Positions 17,501 through 27,003 of a DNA stretch of 43,720 bases are shown piece by piece. The notes beneath the pieces are model-generated. The model had not been told where the DNA came from. It was given only the letters and a program-made list of their open reading frames with translations, and searched no databases. Origin of the DNA: an uncultured Oxalobacteraceae bacterium (GTDB taxonomy: Bacteria > Pseudomonadota > Gammaproteobacteria > Burkholderiales > Burkholderiaceae). The stretch spans positions 1 through 43,720 of the forward strand of contig CAMLDH010000002.1 in assembly GCA_946478765.1 (NCBI GenBank). The letters run 5' to 3'. A program made the translations under genes and the position numbers. Each line of letters begins with the position of its first letter. The first letter of the stretch is position 1.

Positions 17501-19211
17501 CGGCGAAGGCGGCCAACTGCCCGGCGGCAAAGTATCGGAATACATTGCGAAGCTGCGCTTCTCGGTGCCGGGCGTCGGCTTGATTTCGCCGCCGCCGCAT
17601 CACGACATCTATTCGATTGAAGATCTGGCGCAATTGATTCACGACTTGAAGAATGCCAATCCGAAAGCATCGATTTCGGTCAAGCTGGTATCCGAAGTCG
17701 GTGTCGGCACGGTCGCCGCCGGCGTCGCGAAAGCGAAGTCCGACCACGTCGTGATCGCGGGGCACGACGGCGGCACGGGCGCGTCGCCCCTGTCGTCGAT
17801 CAAGCATACCGGCACGCCGTGGGAATTGGGCTTGGCCGAGACGCAACAGACGCTGGTGCTGAACCGTTTGCGCAGCCGTATCCGAGTGCAGGCCGATGGC
17901 CAGATGAAAACCGGCCGCGACGTCGTGATTGCCGCGTTGCTGGGCGCCGACGAAGTCGGTTTTGCGACCGCGCCGCTGGTGGTCGAGGGCTGCATCATGA
18001 TGCGCAAATGCCATCTGAATACCTGCCCGGTCGGCGTCGCCACGCAAGACCCGGTCTTGCGCGCCAAGTTTTCCGGCAAACCGGAACACGTAGTCAACTA
18101 TTTCTTCTTCATCGCCGAAGAAGTGCGGCAAATCATGGCGCAACTGGGCATCCGTACTTTCGACGAGTTGATCGGCCGGTCCGATTTGCTCGACAAATCG
18201 AAAGCCGTGACACATTGGAAAGCCAAGGGCCTGGATTTCAGCAAGATTTTCCATCAGCCGGATGCGCCTGCATCCGAGCCGCGTTATCAGGTCGAACTGC
18301 AAGACCACGGGCTGGAAAAAGCGCTCGATCACAAGCTGATCGCACAAGCGAAAGCCGCGATCGAGAAGGGCGAAAAAGTATCGTTCATCTCGCCGGTCAA
18401 GAACGTCAACCGCACCGTCGGCACCATGCTGTCCGGCGAAGTGGCAAAGAAATATGGTCATGAAGGTTTGCCCGACGATACGATCCACATCCAGCTGCAG
18501 GGTACCGCAGGCCAGTCGGCCGGCGCCTTCCTCGCGCACGGCATCACGCTCGATTTGGTCGGTGAAGGCAACGACTACGTCGGCAAGGGCTTGTCGGGCG
18601 GGCGCATCATCGTGCGTCCGAACACCGAGTTCCGCGGCTGGGCGGTAGACAACATTATCATCGGCAATACCGTACTGTACGGCGCGATCGCGGGCGAGGC
18701 CTTCTTCAATGGCGTCGCCGGCGAACGTTTCGCGGTGCGTAACTCTGGCGCCGTCGCTGTCGTCGAAGGCACTGGCGACCATGGCTGCGAATACATGACC
18801 GGCGGCACCGTCGTGGTGCTGGGCGCCACCGGCCGCAACTTCGCCGCCGGCATGTCGGGCGGTATCGCTTATGTGTATGACCCGGACGGCAGTTTTGCAA
18901 AGAAATGCAATACCGCGATGGTCGATCTGAATCCGGTGTTGTCATCGGCCGAGCAGGAGGCGAATGTGGCGCGCGCGATCTGGCATACGGTCAAGCGCGG
19001 CGGCGAACCGCAGACGCACGAAGCGATCCTGAAAGGCTTGATCGAACGCCACTTCAAGTACACCGGCAGCACGCGCGCCCGCAACTTGCTGGACGACTGG
19101 GCCAATGCGCGCACCAAATTCGTCAAGGTGTTCCCGACCGAGTACAAGCGGGCGCTGGCGGAGTTGAATGCCGGAGCGGACGAGAAAAACCTGGAACAAA
19201 TCGCAGCGTAA
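14526..19211 (+). CDS. gltB: glutamate synthase (NADPH) large subunit
   Basis: The 1561-residue subunit makes glutamate from glutamine and 2-oxoglutarate. In order: a class II glutaminase domain whose nucleophile Cys16 (HDACGVGF) is exposed by removal of a short propeptide; the central domain; an FMN-binding synthase barrel; cysteines of the [3Fe-4S] cluster at 1156, 1162 and 1167 ([16 protein letters not shown]); and the C-terminal GXGXG helix domain. The second ATG is chosen because GGAG stands seven bases before it; the ATG at 14520 is too close to that site. gltD follows after 155 bases. A RAYT remnant motif lies just upstream of the promoter. Confidence 0.98.
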   Translation: MHAQGLYDPSNEHDACGVGFIAHIKGKKSHSIVEQGLLILKNLDHRGAVGADKLMGDGAGILLQIPDQYFREEMAKQGVMLPPPGEYGVGMVFLPKESASRIACEQEIERAVLAENQVILGWRDVPVDIDMPMSPTVRDKEPVIRQIFIGRGQDVIVTDALERKLYVIRKSSGHAIQALNLLHGKEFFVPSMSARTIVYKGLLLADQVGVYYKDLQDARCVSALALVHQRFSTNTFPEWPLAHPYRLIAHNGEINTVKGNFNWMRAREGVMKSAVLGDDLRKLFPLIYEGQSDTACFDNALELLLMAGYPIAQAMMMMIPEAWENHALMDDNRRAFYEYHAAMMEPWDGPAAMAFTDGRHIGGTLDRNGLRPARYIVTDDDLVVMASESGVLPIPESKIIQKWRLQPGKMFLIDLDAGRIIGDKELKDTYANAKPYKQWIESVRIRLADLKAEPVEAQSEVALLDRQQAFGYTQEDIKFLMSPMAVAAEEAIGSMGNDSPLAVMSNKNKTLYNYFKQLFAQVTNPPIDPIREAMVMSLVSFIGPKPNLLDTNNINPPMRLEVSQPVLDYADIAKLRNISAHTGGKFKSHELNICYPVAWGKDGIEARLASLCAKAVDAVKSGHNILIISDRKADSNQVAIPALLATSAIHLHLVSKGLRTSAGLVVETGSARETHHFALLAGYGAEAIHPYLAMDTLAVMAHGLSGDLSPEKAIYNFQKAIGKGLLKVMSKMGISTYMSYCGAQIFEAIGLNKALTDKYFKGTASNVEGIGVFEVAEEALRLHKLAFGNDPVLAHALDAGGEYAYRVRGEEHMWTPDAIAKLQHSTRSNNFNTYKEYAQIINDQSKRHMTLRGLFEFKLDPSNAIAIDEVEPAKEIVKRFATGAMSLGSISTEAHATLAIAMNRIGGKSNTGEGGEDENRYRQELKGIPIKKGETLASVIGKDRVAVDIPLLAGDSLRSKIKQVASGRFGVTAEYLTSADQIQIKMAQGAKPGEGGQLPGGKVSEYIAKLRFSVPGVGLISPPPHHDIYSIEDLAQLIHDLKNANPKASISVKLVSEVGVGTVAAGVAKAKSDHVVIAGHDGGTGASPLSSIKHTGTPWELGLAETQQTLVLNRLRSRIRVQADGQMKTGRDVVIAALLGADEVGFATAPLVVEGCIMMRKCHLNTCPVGVATQDPVLRAKFSGKPEHVVNYFFFIAEEVRQIMAQLGIRTFDELIGRSDLLDKSKAVTHWKAKGLDFSKIFHQPDAPASEPRYQVELQDHGLEKALDHKLIAQAKAAIEKGEKVSFISPVKNVNRTVGTMLSGEVAKKYGHEGLPDDTIHIQLQGTAGQSAGAFLAHGITLDLVGEGNDYVGKGLSGGRIIVRPNTEFRGWAVDNIIIGNTVLYGAIAGEAFFNGVAGERFAVRNSGAVAVVEGTGDHGCEYMTGGTVVVLGATGRNFAAGMSGGIAYVYDPDGSFAKKCNTAMVDLNPVLSSAEQEANVARAIWHTVKRGGEPQTHEAILKGLIERHFKYTGSTRARNLLDDWANARTKFVKVFPTEYKRALAELNAGADEKNLEQIAA

Positions 19212-19240
19212 TCAAATCTGGCAACTGCTTGGTTCCTCCA

Positions 19241-19324
19241 CCTTCAAGGGGGGGAGGTTAGGTGGGGGATGGGTTTTAGCGACGCTTGCTTAACCCATCT
19301 TCACCCCAACCCTCCCCTTGAAGG
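19241..19324. repeat. REP-like inverted repeat between gltB and gltD
   Basis: The left arm (19241-19275, starting CCTTCAAGGGGGGGAGG and ending GATGGGTT) and the right arm (19292-19324, AACCCATC... to CCTTGAAGG) are imperfect inverted copies around a 16-base loop. The sequence type CCCTCCCCTTGAAGGGG is a dispersed intergenic repeat seen in many proteobacteria. Placed inside an operon, it may lower or stabilise message between the two subunit genes. Confidence 0.75.
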
Positions 19325-19366
19325 GGACGGAGTTGAAGCGATAAGAACATATATTGAAGGAACGTC

Positions 19367-20830
19367 ATGGGTAAAGTAACCGGCTTTATGGAATTCCAGC
19401 GCCTGAAAGAGGCGAGCGAAGCCCCGCAATTGCGCAAGAAGCACTACAAGGAATTTCTGATGCGCCTAAGCGACCAGGATGCAAAGATCCAGGGCGCGCG
19501 TTGCATGGATTGCGGCATCCCTTTTTGCAACAGCGGCTGCCCGGTCAACAATATCATTCCGGACTGGAATGACCTGGTTTATCACGGCAACTACCAGCAA
19601 GCGCTGGAGACGCTGCACTCGACCAACAATTTCCCGGAATTTACCGGCCGCATTTGTCCGGCACCGTGTGAAACCGCCTGTACGCTCGGCATTAATGAAG
19701 CGCCGGTCGGCATCAAATCGATCGAGCATTTCATCATCGACAAGGGTTGGGAAAACGGCTGGGTGGTGCCGCAACCGTCGGCGCTCAAGACCGGCAAGAA
19801 AGTCGCGGTGGTCGGTTCCGGCCCGGCCGGCATGGCGGCTGCCCAGCAACTGGCCCGCGTTGGGCACGACGTGACCGTGTTCGAGAAAAACGACCGGATC
19901 GGCGGCTTGCTGCGTTATGGCATTCCCGATTTCAAAATGGAAAAGTCGCATATCGATCGCCGCATCGAACAGATGAAGGCAGAAGGCGTCACCTTCCGAC
20001 CCGGCGTATTGGTCGGCAAGGAATTCCCGTCCAATGTGCTGAACTGGGCCAAGGAAACCATCTCGCCCGCGCAGTTGAACAAGGAATTCGATGCGATCAT
20101 CATCGCCGGCGGCGCCGAGCAGCCGCGCGATTTGCCGGTGCCGGGCCGTGAATTGAAGGGCGTGCATTTCGCGATGGATTTCCTGCCGCTGCAAAACAAG
20201 GTGAATGCGGGCGACAAGGTCAAGGACCAGATCATGGCCACCGGCAAACACGTGGTCGTGATCGGCGGCGGCGATACCGGTTCCGACTGCGTCGGCACCT
20301 CCAATCGGCACGGTGCCGCATCGGTCGCGCAATTCGAATTGATGCCGCAACCGCCGGAACAGGAAAACAAGCCCTTGGTATGGCCGTACTGGCCGACCAA
20401 GTTGCGCACCTCGTCGTCGCATGAAGAAGGTTGCGAGCGCGATTGGGCGGTGGCGACCAAGCGCCTCGAAGGCAAGGGCGGCAAGGTCGAGAGGCTGATC
20501 GCGGCGCGCGTCGAATGGAAAGACGGCAAGATGCACGAAGTGCCAAATTCCGAATTCGACATGAAAGCCGACCTGGTATTGCTGGCGATGGGCTTCGTGT
20601 CGCCGGTGCAGCAAGTGCTGGAGGCGTTCGGGGTCGATAAGGACGCGCGCGGTAACGCAAAAGCGAGCACCGATGGCGAGGGTTGCTACCAGACCTCGGC
20701 AGCGAAAGTGTTCGCGGCGGGCGATATGCGCCGTGGCCAGTCGTTGGTGGTATGGGCGATTCGTGAAGGGCGCCAATGCGCGCGCGCAGTGGATGAATTC
20801 CTGATGGGGTGTTCCGTGTTGCCACGCTAA
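19367..20830 (+). CDS. gltD: glutamate synthase (NADPH) small subunit
   Basis: The 487-residue flavoprotein passes electrons from NADPH to GltB. The N-terminal [4Fe-4S] cysteines are Cys46, 49, 54, 58 ([15 protein letters not shown]) and Cys97, 101, 105 ([11 protein letters not shown]). The FAD loop [12 protein letters not shown] is at residues 148-159, and the NADPH loop [10 protein letters not shown] near 295-304. Length matches the family. AAGGA stands before the ATG. It follows gltB in the same direction with only a repeat between them. Confidence 0.98.
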   Translation: MGKVTGFMEFQRLKEASEAPQLRKKHYKEFLMRLSDQDAKIQGARCMDCGIPFCNSGCPVNNIIPDWNDLVYHGNYQQALETLHSTNNFPEFTGRICPAPCETACTLGINEAPVGIKSIEHFIIDKGWENGWVVPQPSALKTGKKVAVVGSGPAGMAAAQQLARVGHDVTVFEKNDRIGGLLRYGIPDFKMEKSHIDRRIEQMKAEGVTFRPGVLVGKEFPSNVLNWAKETISPAQLNKEFDAIIIAGGAEQPRDLPVPGRELKGVHFAMDFLPLQNKVNAGDKVKDQIMATGKHVVVIGGGDTGSDCVGTSNRHGAASVAQFELMPQPPEQENKPLVWPYWPTKLRTSSSHEEGCERDWAVATKRLEGKGGKVERLIAARVEWKDGKMHEVPNSEFDMKADLVLLAMGFVSPVQQVLEAFGVDKDARGNAKASTDGEGCYQTSAAKVFAAGDMRRGQSLVVWAIREGRQCARAVDEFLMGCSVLPR

Positions 20831-21132
20831 GTCGCGTCGATGGCGGTTGTCTCGCCTACCCACGGAAAGCAGCCGCTCGGATTGATTCTGACCGGCTGTT
20901 TTCCATTCTGCTTCAATCGCAAAATTGCCTATCATGCCACTGCGCTGGTCCAGGGGAATGATCCGCGTGTAAGCCATGCAGGTCGTCCGAGGCGGCGCCG
21001 CTGGCAACAAGAGTCGCCATCACGCGAGCCAATTTGTTGTTTTTTTACGCTGTTGCCCGTTTATTGGGCAGTCCCAAAATGCGATTGCCTTTTCTGCACT
21101 ACAATCTTAGCTTTCAATCAAAGACATTTGAC
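20831..21132. other. Intergenic region between gltD and mlaF
   Basis: I see no gene in these 302 bases. A hairpin (20864-20875 with 20893-20904, GGAAAGCAGCCG against CGGCTGTTTTCC, one mismatch, 17-base loop) may help end the gltBD message although no T-run follows. A smaller hairpin TGCCC/GGGCA with a seven-base loop lies near 21055-21072. The promoter of the mla operon should be here but no strong -35/-10 pair stands out. Confidence 0.5.
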
Positions 21133-21936
21133 GTGCCCAATCTTGTCGAAATCCGTGATTTGCATTTTGGCTATGGCGAGTTTCCGATTTTATCGGGGCT
21201 GCGCATGGACTTCCCGCGTGGCAAAGTGGTGGCTGTCATGGGCGGTTCCGGCTCGGGCAAGACCACGATTCTTCGTTTGATCGGCGGCCAGATCAGGCCG
21301 CAAGCCGGTAGCGTCAGCATCGAAGGACAAACGGTACATACGCTTGAGACCAAGGCGCTATACGCATTGCGGCGCAAGATGGGGATGTTGTTCCAGCACG
21401 GCGCATTGTTTACCGATCTGACCGTGTTCGAGAATGTCGCGTTTCCACTGCGTGAACACACCGACTTGCCGGAAGAATTGATTCGCGATCTGGTGCTGAT
21501 GAAGCTGCATGCGGTCGGTTTGCGCAATGCAGCGCAATTGAAGCCGGCCGAAGTATCCGGCGGGATGGCGCGCCGCGTCGCCTTGGCGCGCGCCATTGCG
21601 CTCGATCCGCAGCTGATCATGTATGACGAGCCGTTCGCCGGACTGGACCCGATTTCAAAAGGCGTGACGGCCAACCTGATCCGGATATTGAACGATGCGC
21701 TCGGTTCGACCTCGATCCTGGTGTCGCATGATGTACCGGAGTCGCTCATGATTGCCGACTACGTATATTTTCTGTCGCAAGGGAAAATTGTCGCGGAAGG
21801 CACGCCGGCCGAGATGCAGGAATCGAACGATCCTTTCGTGAAGCAATTCGTGCATGCCGAAGCCGATGGTCCGGTACCTTTCCATTATCCCGGCAAATCG
21901 CTGGCCGAGGATCTGGGTTTGGAGAATCGGCCATGA
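21133..21936 (+). CDS. mlaF: Mla phospholipid transport ATPase MlaF
   Basis: The 267-residue ABC ATPase powers the MlaFEDB complex in the inner membrane. Visible are Walker A GGSGSGKTT, the Q-loop FQHGALF, the signature VSGGMARR, Walker B LIMYDEPFAGLDP and the switch His in VSHD. GTG at 21133 is chosen because the product then begins VPNLVEIRDLHFGYG, matching family length (E. coli 269). The frame is open further upstream with ATGs at 21034 and 21079, but those leaders do not look conserved. It overlaps mlaE by four bases (ATGA). Confidence 0.92.
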   Translation: MPNLVEIRDLHFGYGEFPILSGLRMDFPRGKVVAVMGGSGSGKTTILRLIGGQIRPQAGSVSIEGQTVHTLETKALYALRRKMGMLFQHGALFTDLTVFENVAFPLREHTDLPEELIRDLVLMKLHAVGLRNAAQLKPAEVSGGMARRVALARAIALDPQLIMYDEPFAGLDPISKGVTANLIRILNDALGSTSILVSHDVPESLMIADYVYFLSQGKIVAEGTPAEMQESNDPFVKQFVHAEADGPVPFHYPGKSLAEDLGLENRP

Positions 21937-22715
21937 TGCTGGCGTTTTTGGCCGCACTGGGACGTCCGATTCGGGAGTTTACGGAAAATGTCGGTTTAGC
22001 GACACGCAACTTGTTTGAATTGCTGGGCGCGTCGATCGGATTGTGGCGCCGGCCGCGACTGGTGAGCGAGCAGATCCACTTCATCGGCAATTATTCCCTC
22101 GTCATCATTGCGGTGTCGGGCCTGTTCGTCGGCATGGTGCTGGGATTGCAGGGCTATTACACGCTGAACAAGTACGGCTCGGAACAGGCGCTGGGTTTAC
22201 TGGTCGCCTTGTCCTTGACGCGCGAATTGGGGCCGGTGGTGACGGCGCTGTTGTTCGCAGGCCGTGCCGGCACTTCGCTAACGGCGGAAATCGGCTTGAT
22301 GAAAGCCGGAGAACAACTGTCCGCGATGGAAATGATGGCGGTCAACCCGGTTGAGCGCGTGCTGGCCCCGCGGTTTTGGGCCGGCGTGATTGCGATGCCG
22401 ATACTGGCATCCATTTTCAGCGCGGTAGGCGTGTTTGGCGGTTATCTGGTCGGGGTGCAATTGATCGGGGTCGATGAAGGTGCATTCTGGTCGCAGATGC
22501 AAGCGGGAGTCGATGTTTGGCAGGATGTCGCCAATGGCGTTATCAAAAGTGTGGTGTTCGGTATTGCGGTGACTTTTGTTGCACTGTACCAGGGTTATCG
22601 GGCGCAACCGACACCGGAAGACGTTTCCCGGGCGACCACGCGCACCGTGGTTATTTCGTCATTGTCGGTGTGGTGGCTGGATTTCATGCTCACCGCGCTG
22701 ATGTTCAATAAATGA
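21933..22715 (+). CDS. mlaE: Mla phospholipid transport permease MlaE
   Basis: The 260-residue permease forms the membrane core of the lipid transporter with MlaF and MlaD. About five or six hydrophobic segments are visible, with the family motif RELGPVVTALLFAGRAGTS near residues 91-109 and ELGLM-like AEIGLMKAGEQLSAME after it. Length equals E. coli MlaE. Its start overlaps the mlaF stop, so translation is probably coupled. Between mlaE and mlaD lies an unusual 119-base structured spacer. Confidence 0.96.
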   Translation: MMLAFLAALGRPIREFTENVGLATRNLFELLGASIGLWRRPRLVSEQIHFIGNYSLVIIAVSGLFVGMVLGLQGYYTLNKYGSEQALGLLVALSLTRELGPVVTALLFAGRAGTSLTAEIGLMKAGEQLSAMEMMAVNPVERVLAPRFWAGVIAMPILASIFSAVGVFGGYLVGVQLIGVDEGAFWSQMQAGVDVWQDVANGVIKSVVFGIAVTFVALYQGYRAQPTPEDVSRATTRTVVISSLSVWWLDFMLTALMFNK

Positions 22716-22737
22716 TAGATTGATCAATGCGAGACAG

Positions 22738-22799
22738 AGCGGGCCGCGTAGGTGGATAGGTGGGGCCGCCCAAGCTTTGCGAAGCTAGCCGCCCCCGCT
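22738..22799. repeat. Nested hairpin in the mlaE-mlaD spacer
   Basis: AGCGGG (22738-22743) pairs with CCCGCT (22794-22799). Inside, GGGGC pairs with GCCCC, and a perfect small hairpin AGCTT-TGCG-AAGCT sits at 22773-22786. It could act as a processing or pausing element or be a repeat scar. Function is not known. Confidence 0.45.
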
Positions 22800-22834
22800 G
22801 TCCTCAACATGTTAGGTAGATAGGTATAAAAGTT

Positions 22835-23308
22835 ATGCAACGCAAATCATTGGATATCTGGGTTGGCCTGTTTGTGCTGCTAGGTGCAGCGGCGTTGATG
22901 TTTCTGGCGCTGAAAGCAGGTAACATGAGCTCGTTGTCGTTTGGGCGGACTTACCCGGTGTTTGCCAAATTCGATAACATCGGCGGGCTGAAGCCTCAGG
23001 CACCCGTCAAGAGTGCCGGCGTGGTGGTAGGCCGGGTCGGTGAAATCAAGTTCGATGACAAAAGTTATCAGGCGCTGGTGACCTTGAACCTGGAGGAACG
23101 CTACAAATTTCCAAAAGACAGTTCGGCCAAGATTCTGACGTCGGGCTTGCTGGGTGAGCAATACATTGGGCTGGAAGTTGGCGGCGATACGAATAACTTG
23201 GCGGCTGGCGACAAAGTGAAAATGACGCAATCAGCAGTGGTGCTCGAGAATCTGATCGGCCAATTCCTGTTCAGTAAAGCGGCCGAAGGAAAAGGGAGCG
23301 ACAAATAA
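22835..23308 (+). CDS. mlaD: Mla MCE-domain protein MlaD
   Basis: The 157-residue protein has one N-terminal membrane span (about residues 8-28, WVGLFVLLGAAALMFLALKA) and one MCE domain (about 38-115). MlaD forms a hexameric ring in the periplasm that passes phospholipid between MlaC and MlaE. The MCE signature GLKPQAPVKSAGVVVGRVG is visible. No long C-terminal helix region is present, matching MlaD and not PqiB/YebT. Its stop overlaps the mlaA start by one base (TAATG). Confidence 0.95.
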   Translation: MQRKSLDIWVGLFVLLGAAALMFLALKAGNMSSLSFGRTYPVFAKFDNIGGLKPQAPVKSAGVVVGRVGEIKFDDKSYQALVTLNLEERYKFPKDSSAKILTSGLLGEQYIGLEVGGDTNNLAAGDKVKMTQSAVVLENLIGQFLFSKAAEGKGSDK

Positions 23309-24033
23309 TGAATTTCGTGACGCGGGGCGTTGGCACAGCGGCCTTGGCATTCGCGCTTACCGGCTGCGCGACCGCCGATAATCCGCATGACCCGCTGGAA
23401 CGGTTCAATCGCGCCATGTTCAGCTTCAATGATGCGATCGATCAAACGGCCTTGAAGCCGGCGGCGATCGCCTATCAGTCCACTTTGCCGTCGTTCATGC
23501 AGACCGGCATCGGCAACTTCTTCGGTAACATCGGCGACATCTGGAGTTCGGTGAATAATCTTTTGCAAGGCAAGCTGGATGACGGCGTATCCGATTTCAT
23601 GCGGGTCGCGCTGAATAGCTCATTTGGCTTGGGCGGCATTCTGGACATCGCATCCGACGCAGGCATGCCCAAGCACAAGGAAGATTTCGGTCAGACCCTG
23701 GGGAAATGGGGCGTCGCTTCCGGTCCCTATATCGTGCTGCCCTTGCTCGGATCGTCCACCATCCGCGATACTTTTGCACTGCCGGTGGACACGCTGGGTG
23801 ATCTATGGCACTACAAGTATCCGGTCCGCTGGCGCAATACCGGCTCAGTAGTGCGTGTGGTGGATCAGCGCGCGGCGGTTCTGGATGCATCCAATTTGAT
23901 TGAGGAAGCAGCGCTGGATCGCTATGAGTTCGTGCGCGATGCGTATCTGCAGCGTCGCGAGAGTAAAATTTACGATGATGGAGAGATGCCGAAAAAGCCT
24001 GGGCTTGATGACGCCGAAGCCACCAAGCCGTAA
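23308..24033 (+). CDS. mlaA: Mla outer-membrane lipoprotein MlaA (VacJ)
   Basis: The 241-residue lipoprotein has a lipobox ending LTGC (Cys20) with Ala at +2, which fits transport to the outer membrane. The mature protein begins DPLERFNRAMFSFND, typical of VacJ, and contains GLGGILDIASDAGMPKHKEDFGQT (in family order) and the LPLLGSSTIRD segment. MlaA removes mislocalised phospholipid from the outer leaflet with a porin partner. Many genera keep mlaA elsewhere; here it lies inside the operon between mlaD and mlaC, as is usual in Betaproteobacteria. Confidence 0.96.
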   Translation: MNFVTRGVGTAALAFALTGCATADNPHDPLERFNRAMFSFNDAIDQTALKPAAIAYQSTLPSFMQTGIGNFFGNIGDIWSSVNNLLQGKLDDGVSDFMRVALNSSFGLGGILDIASDAGMPKHKEDFGQTLGKWGVASGPYIVLPLLGSSTIRDTFALPVDTLGDLWHYKYPVRWRNTGSVVRVVDQRAAVLDASNLIEEAALDRYEFVRDAYLQRRESKIYDDGEMPKKPGLDDAEATKP

Positions 24034-24157
24034 TCCTGTTCAGTAACGGCAAACCGCGCTTAAATCCTGATCTTTGTCTTGTCATCCAGTTTCATTCGAA
24101 AACAGTTAGTTATAAAGCACAGGGTCGTTAGACCTTGATCAAACATTCCGGAAAAAT

Positions 24158-24802
24158 ATGAAATTATTGAATCGACTATTTGCAATTTTTATCACTATTG
24201 GCGTATTCGCATTTGCCAGTACCGCCTTCGCACAAGAAGCGGCGGATGTATTCGTCAAGCGTATTAGCCAGGAAGTATTGGACGCAGCCAAGACGGACAA
24301 GGAAATTCAAGGCGGCAACCAGAAACGCATATTGGACTTGGTGGAAGCCAAGATTCTTCCGTATGTTAATTTTCAACGCATGACCGCGCTCGCCGCCGGT
24401 CGCTTTTGGCGCGAAGCGACACCCGAACAACAAAAGCAATTGACGAATGAATTTCGTGCGTTGCTGGTGTACACGTATTCCGGCGCAATCGCACAGATAA
24501 GAGATCAGAAGGTTGAATTCAAACCCTTGCGTGCCGATCCGTCCGATACCGAGGTTGAAGTTCGGTCGCAAGTGGTGCAGCCACGCGGTGAGCCGATCCA
24601 GCTCAATTACCGTCTTGAAAAACTGCCGGGCGGCTGGAAGATTTATGATATCAACGTACTGGGTGCGTGGCTGGTAGAGACCTACAAAGGCAACTTCGCT
24701 GCGGAAATCAACCGGACCGGTGTTGACGGCTTGATCAAGGCGCTGGCGGACAAGAACAAGCGCTTGGCCGCCGCTGCAGCCAAGCCGGCCAAAGCCTCTT
24801 GA
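24158..24802 (+). CDS. mlaC: Mla periplasmic phospholipid-binding protein MlaC
   Basis: The 214-residue protein has a classical signal peptide with a likely cut after AFA (residue 25). The mature part carries family features such as ILPYVNFQRMTALAAGRFWREATPEQQ and YRLEKLPGGWKIYDINVLG. MlaC ferries phospholipid between MlaA and MlaD across the periplasm. An Ala/Lys-rich tail ends the protein. The 124-base gap before it is the largest between mlaA and mlaB and may hold an extra promoter, though none is convincing. Confidence 0.96.
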   Translation: MKLLNRLFAIFITIGVFAFASTAFAQEAADVFVKRISQEVLDAAKTDKEIQGGNQKRILDLVEAKILPYVNFQRMTALAAGRFWREATPEQQKQLTNEFRALLVYTYSGAIAQIRDQKVEFKPLRADPSDTEVEVRSQVVQPRGEPIQLNYRLEKLPGGWKIYDINVLGAWLVETYKGNFAAEINRTGVDGLIKALADKNKRLAAAAAKPAKAS

Positions 24803-24818
24803 TTGACGTGTTACGGTG

Positions 24819-25127
24819 ATGTTTCGACCGACGCTCACCCTTACCGTCAACAACGCCAAAACCGCGTTGGAGGCGGGTTTGCGGGCAATTGAAGCGGGCC
24901 AGACTGAAATTGATCTGGCACAATTGACCGCCGTCGATTCTGCCGCTGTTGCGACCCTGTTGGCATGGCAGCGTGCGGCGCAGGCGCGGGGCCGCACGCT
25001 GGCATTTACCCATTTGCCTGCCAATCTGCAAAGCCTGGTGCAACTGTATGGGGCGGATCATCTGTTGCACGCTGCAATTCCTGCGCCGGCTCTGGCGGCA
25101 GCGCGCAGCGACTTGCCGCATCATTGA
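24819..25127 (+). CDS. mlaB: Mla STAS-domain protein MlaB
   Basis: The roughly 102-residue cytosolic STAS protein stabilises and activates the MlaF ATPase. The STAS core is visible as EIDLAQLTAVDSAAVATLLAWQR, with the Asp-Ser pair near residues 40-41, and ends with LVQLYGADHLL. A GTG one codon earlier (24816) is an equally possible start; neither has a good ribosome site. It is the last mla gene; the following ABC exporter lies 140 bases on. Confidence 0.88.
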   Translation: MFRPTLTLTVNNAKTALEAGLRAIEAGQTEIDLAQLTAVDSAAVATLLAWQRAAQARGRTLAFTHLPANLQSLVQLYGADHLLHAAIPAPALAAARSDLPHH

Positions 25128-25208
25128 TCGCACCTCGCCTGCAGTTTCGTCTCCGGCCTTGATCCGGTATTCCAGCCGGAAATCCCATATAATCAAGGAC
25201 TTTCACCA

Positions 25209-25237
25209 GCAGGCTTGCATGAATCGTGCAAGCCTGC
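25209..25237. promoter_or_regulatory. 11-bp perfect hairpin before the YadG-like gene
   Basis: GCAGGCTTGCA pairs exactly with TGCAAGCCTGC across a seven-base loop, 30 bases before the ATG of the ABC ATPase gene. A TATAAT (25187-25192) lies just upstream, so the hairpin would be near the 5' end of that message. No T-run follows, so it is not a standard terminator. A leader or message-stability role is possible. Confidence 0.5.
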
Positions 25238-25267
25238 GGCCAATTTTGCGTAAAGTCTCAAGCCACC

Positions 25268-26179
25268 ATGGCTGCCATCCAGATTACCAATGTCGAAAAA
25301 TCCTACAAGTCGCTGCAGGCGCTTGGCGGCGTATCGCTATCGATTGAAGAAGGCGAATTTTTCGGCTTGCTCGGGCCCAATGGCGCCGGCAAAACCACAC
25401 TGATTTCAATCATTGCAGGCTTGAATCGCGCTGATGCCGGCAGTGTCGCCATCCATGGCTATGACGTGACGCGTGATTACCGCGAAGCGCGCAAGCGCCT
25501 GGGTGTCGTGCCGCAGGAACTGGTATTCGACCCGTTTTTTTCCGTGCGTGAAACCCTGCGCATACAATCCGGTTATTTCGGCTTGAAAAACAACGACCGA
25601 TGGATCGACGAGGTGATGCACCACCTCGACTTGACGAATAAAGCCGATGCCAATATGCGCTCCTTGTCGGGAGGCATGAAGCGTCGCGTGCTGGTTGCGC
25701 AAGCGTTGGTGCACAAGCCGCCGGTCATTGTGCTCGACGAACCGACCGCCGGCGTCGATGTCGAATTGCGCCAGACGCTGTGGAAATTCGTTGCTCGCCT
25801 GAACCGCGAAGGCCACACCGTGGTATTGACCACGCATTACCTGGAAGAGGCGCAAGCGTTGTGCAACCGTATCGCGATGCTGAAAGCGGGCAAAGTCGTC
25901 GCGCTTGATTCAACCTCGGCGCTGATCAAGCGCATCTCGGGATCGCAACTGATGGTGCGCCTGGCGCAAGGCGAACTGCCCGATGCATTGAAGCCGCTGG
26001 TGTTGCATACCGATGAGCTGCTATGCGGCAATACATTTACCTTGCGGGTAAGCGACTATGCGGAGGTCGAGCCGATTCTCGCAAAGTTGCGCGAAGCCGG
26101 TGTCGTGATCGAAGACATGCAATTGCAGCAAGCCGATCTGGAAGACGTATTCATCCAGATCATGGAGGGCGAAAAATGA
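25268..26179 (+). CDS. yadG: ABC exporter ATPase (YadG-like)
   Basis: The 303-residue ATPase of an ABC-2 type exporter has Walker A GPNGAGKTT, the signature LSGGMKRR, Walker B VIVLDEPTAGVD and the switch His in TTHYLEEAQ. The extra C-terminal part (about 220-303) is typical of drug- or polysaccharide-type ABC-2 ATPases. The substrate is unknown. The start MAAIQITNVEKSY is chosen over an upstream ATG at 25226 because the domain begins there. The stop overlaps the permease start (ATGA). Confidence 0.9.
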   Translation: MAAIQITNVEKSYKSLQALGGVSLSIEEGEFFGLLGPNGAGKTTLISIIAGLNRADAGSVAIHGYDVTRDYREARKRLGVVPQELVFDPFFSVRETLRIQSGYFGLKNNDRWIDEVMHHLDLTNKADANMRSLSGGMKRRVLVAQALVHKPPVIVLDEPTAGVDVELRQTLWKFVARLNREGHTVVLTTHYLEEAQALCNRIAMLKAGKVVALDSTSALIKRISGSQLMVRLAQGELPDALKPLVLHTDELLCGNTFTLRVSDYAEVEPILAKLREAGVVIEDMQLQQADLEDVFIQIMEGEK

Positions 26180-26931
26180 CCGGTTTCCAGACCCTGTTTT
26201 ACAAGGAAGTGCTGCGCTTCTGGAAAGTCGCCACGCAAACCCTCACCGCGCCGATCGTCACCGCGATGCTGTACCTGTTGATCTTCGGCCATGTACTGGA
26301 AGAGCATGTGCAGGTCTATCCGGGAGTGCGCTATACCGCGTTTCTGATTCCGGGACTCGTGATGATGAGCGTGTTGCAGAATGCCTTTGCCAATACGTCA
26401 TCGTCGCTGATCCAGTCCAAGATTACCGGCAACCTGGTATTCGTATTGCTGCCGCCGCTGTCGCATTGGGATTTATTCGGCGCGTATGTGCTGGCAGCCG
26501 TCGTGCGCGGCTTGGCGGTAGGCGCCGGCGTATTCGTGATTACTGCGTGGTTTGCCAAGTTGACGTTTGTCGCGCCCCTGTGGATTCTGGTTTTTTCAGT
26601 GCTGGGTGCTGCGATGCTGGGCACCATGGGCCTGATCGCGGGTATCTGGGCGGAAAAGTTCGACCAGTTGGCGGCATTCCAGAATTTTTTGATCATGCCG
26701 GCCACCTTTTTGTCCGGCGTGTTTTATTCGATGCATTCGCTGCCGCCCTTCTGGCAGGCCGTGTCGCGCTTCAACCCGTTTTTTTATATGATTGATGGCT
26801 TCCGCTACGGCTTTTTCGGTCAATCCGATGTCAGTCCATGGTTGAGCCTGACGATCGTTGTCGTATTCTTTGTGGTCATCGCCGGATTGGCGATTCAACT
26901 GTTGAAGAGCGGCTATAAACTGCGCCATTGA
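26176..26931 (+). CDS. yadH: ABC-2 type exporter permease (YadH-like)
   Basis: The 251-residue permease has about six predicted spans and the ABC-2 motif near LIMPATFLSGVFYSMHSLPPFWQ, followed by NPFFYMIDGFRYG. It pairs with the ATPase before it, with coupled ATGA start/stop. The position between mlaFEDACB and ibaG-murA is conserved in Betaproteobacteria. That hints at an envelope-related substrate, which remains unproved. Confidence 0.92.
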   Translation: MTGFQTLFYKEVLRFWKVATQTLTAPIVTAMLYLLIFGHVLEEHVQVYPGVRYTAFLIPGLVMMSVLQNAFANTSSSLIQSKITGNLVFVLLPPLSHWDLFGAYVLAAVVRGLAVGAGVFVITAWFAKLTFVAPLWILVFSVLGAAMLGTMGLIAGIWAEKFDQLAAFQNFLIMPATFLSGVFYSMHSLPPFWQAVSRFNPFFYMIDGFRYGFFGQSDVSPWLSLTIVVVFFVVIAGLAIQLLKSGYKLRH

Positions 26932-27003
26932 CGACAACGTCAGGGCATTGCAGATTCCATCATTAAATGATTCACCATTGTAAGAAACCATAAAGGCAAA
27001 ATC

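Noticed and set aside
16134..18782. 882-codon open frame opposite gltB
   Set aside because: It is rich in Arg, His and Asp as expected from reading GC-rich coding DNA backwards; the gltB domains are unmistakable.
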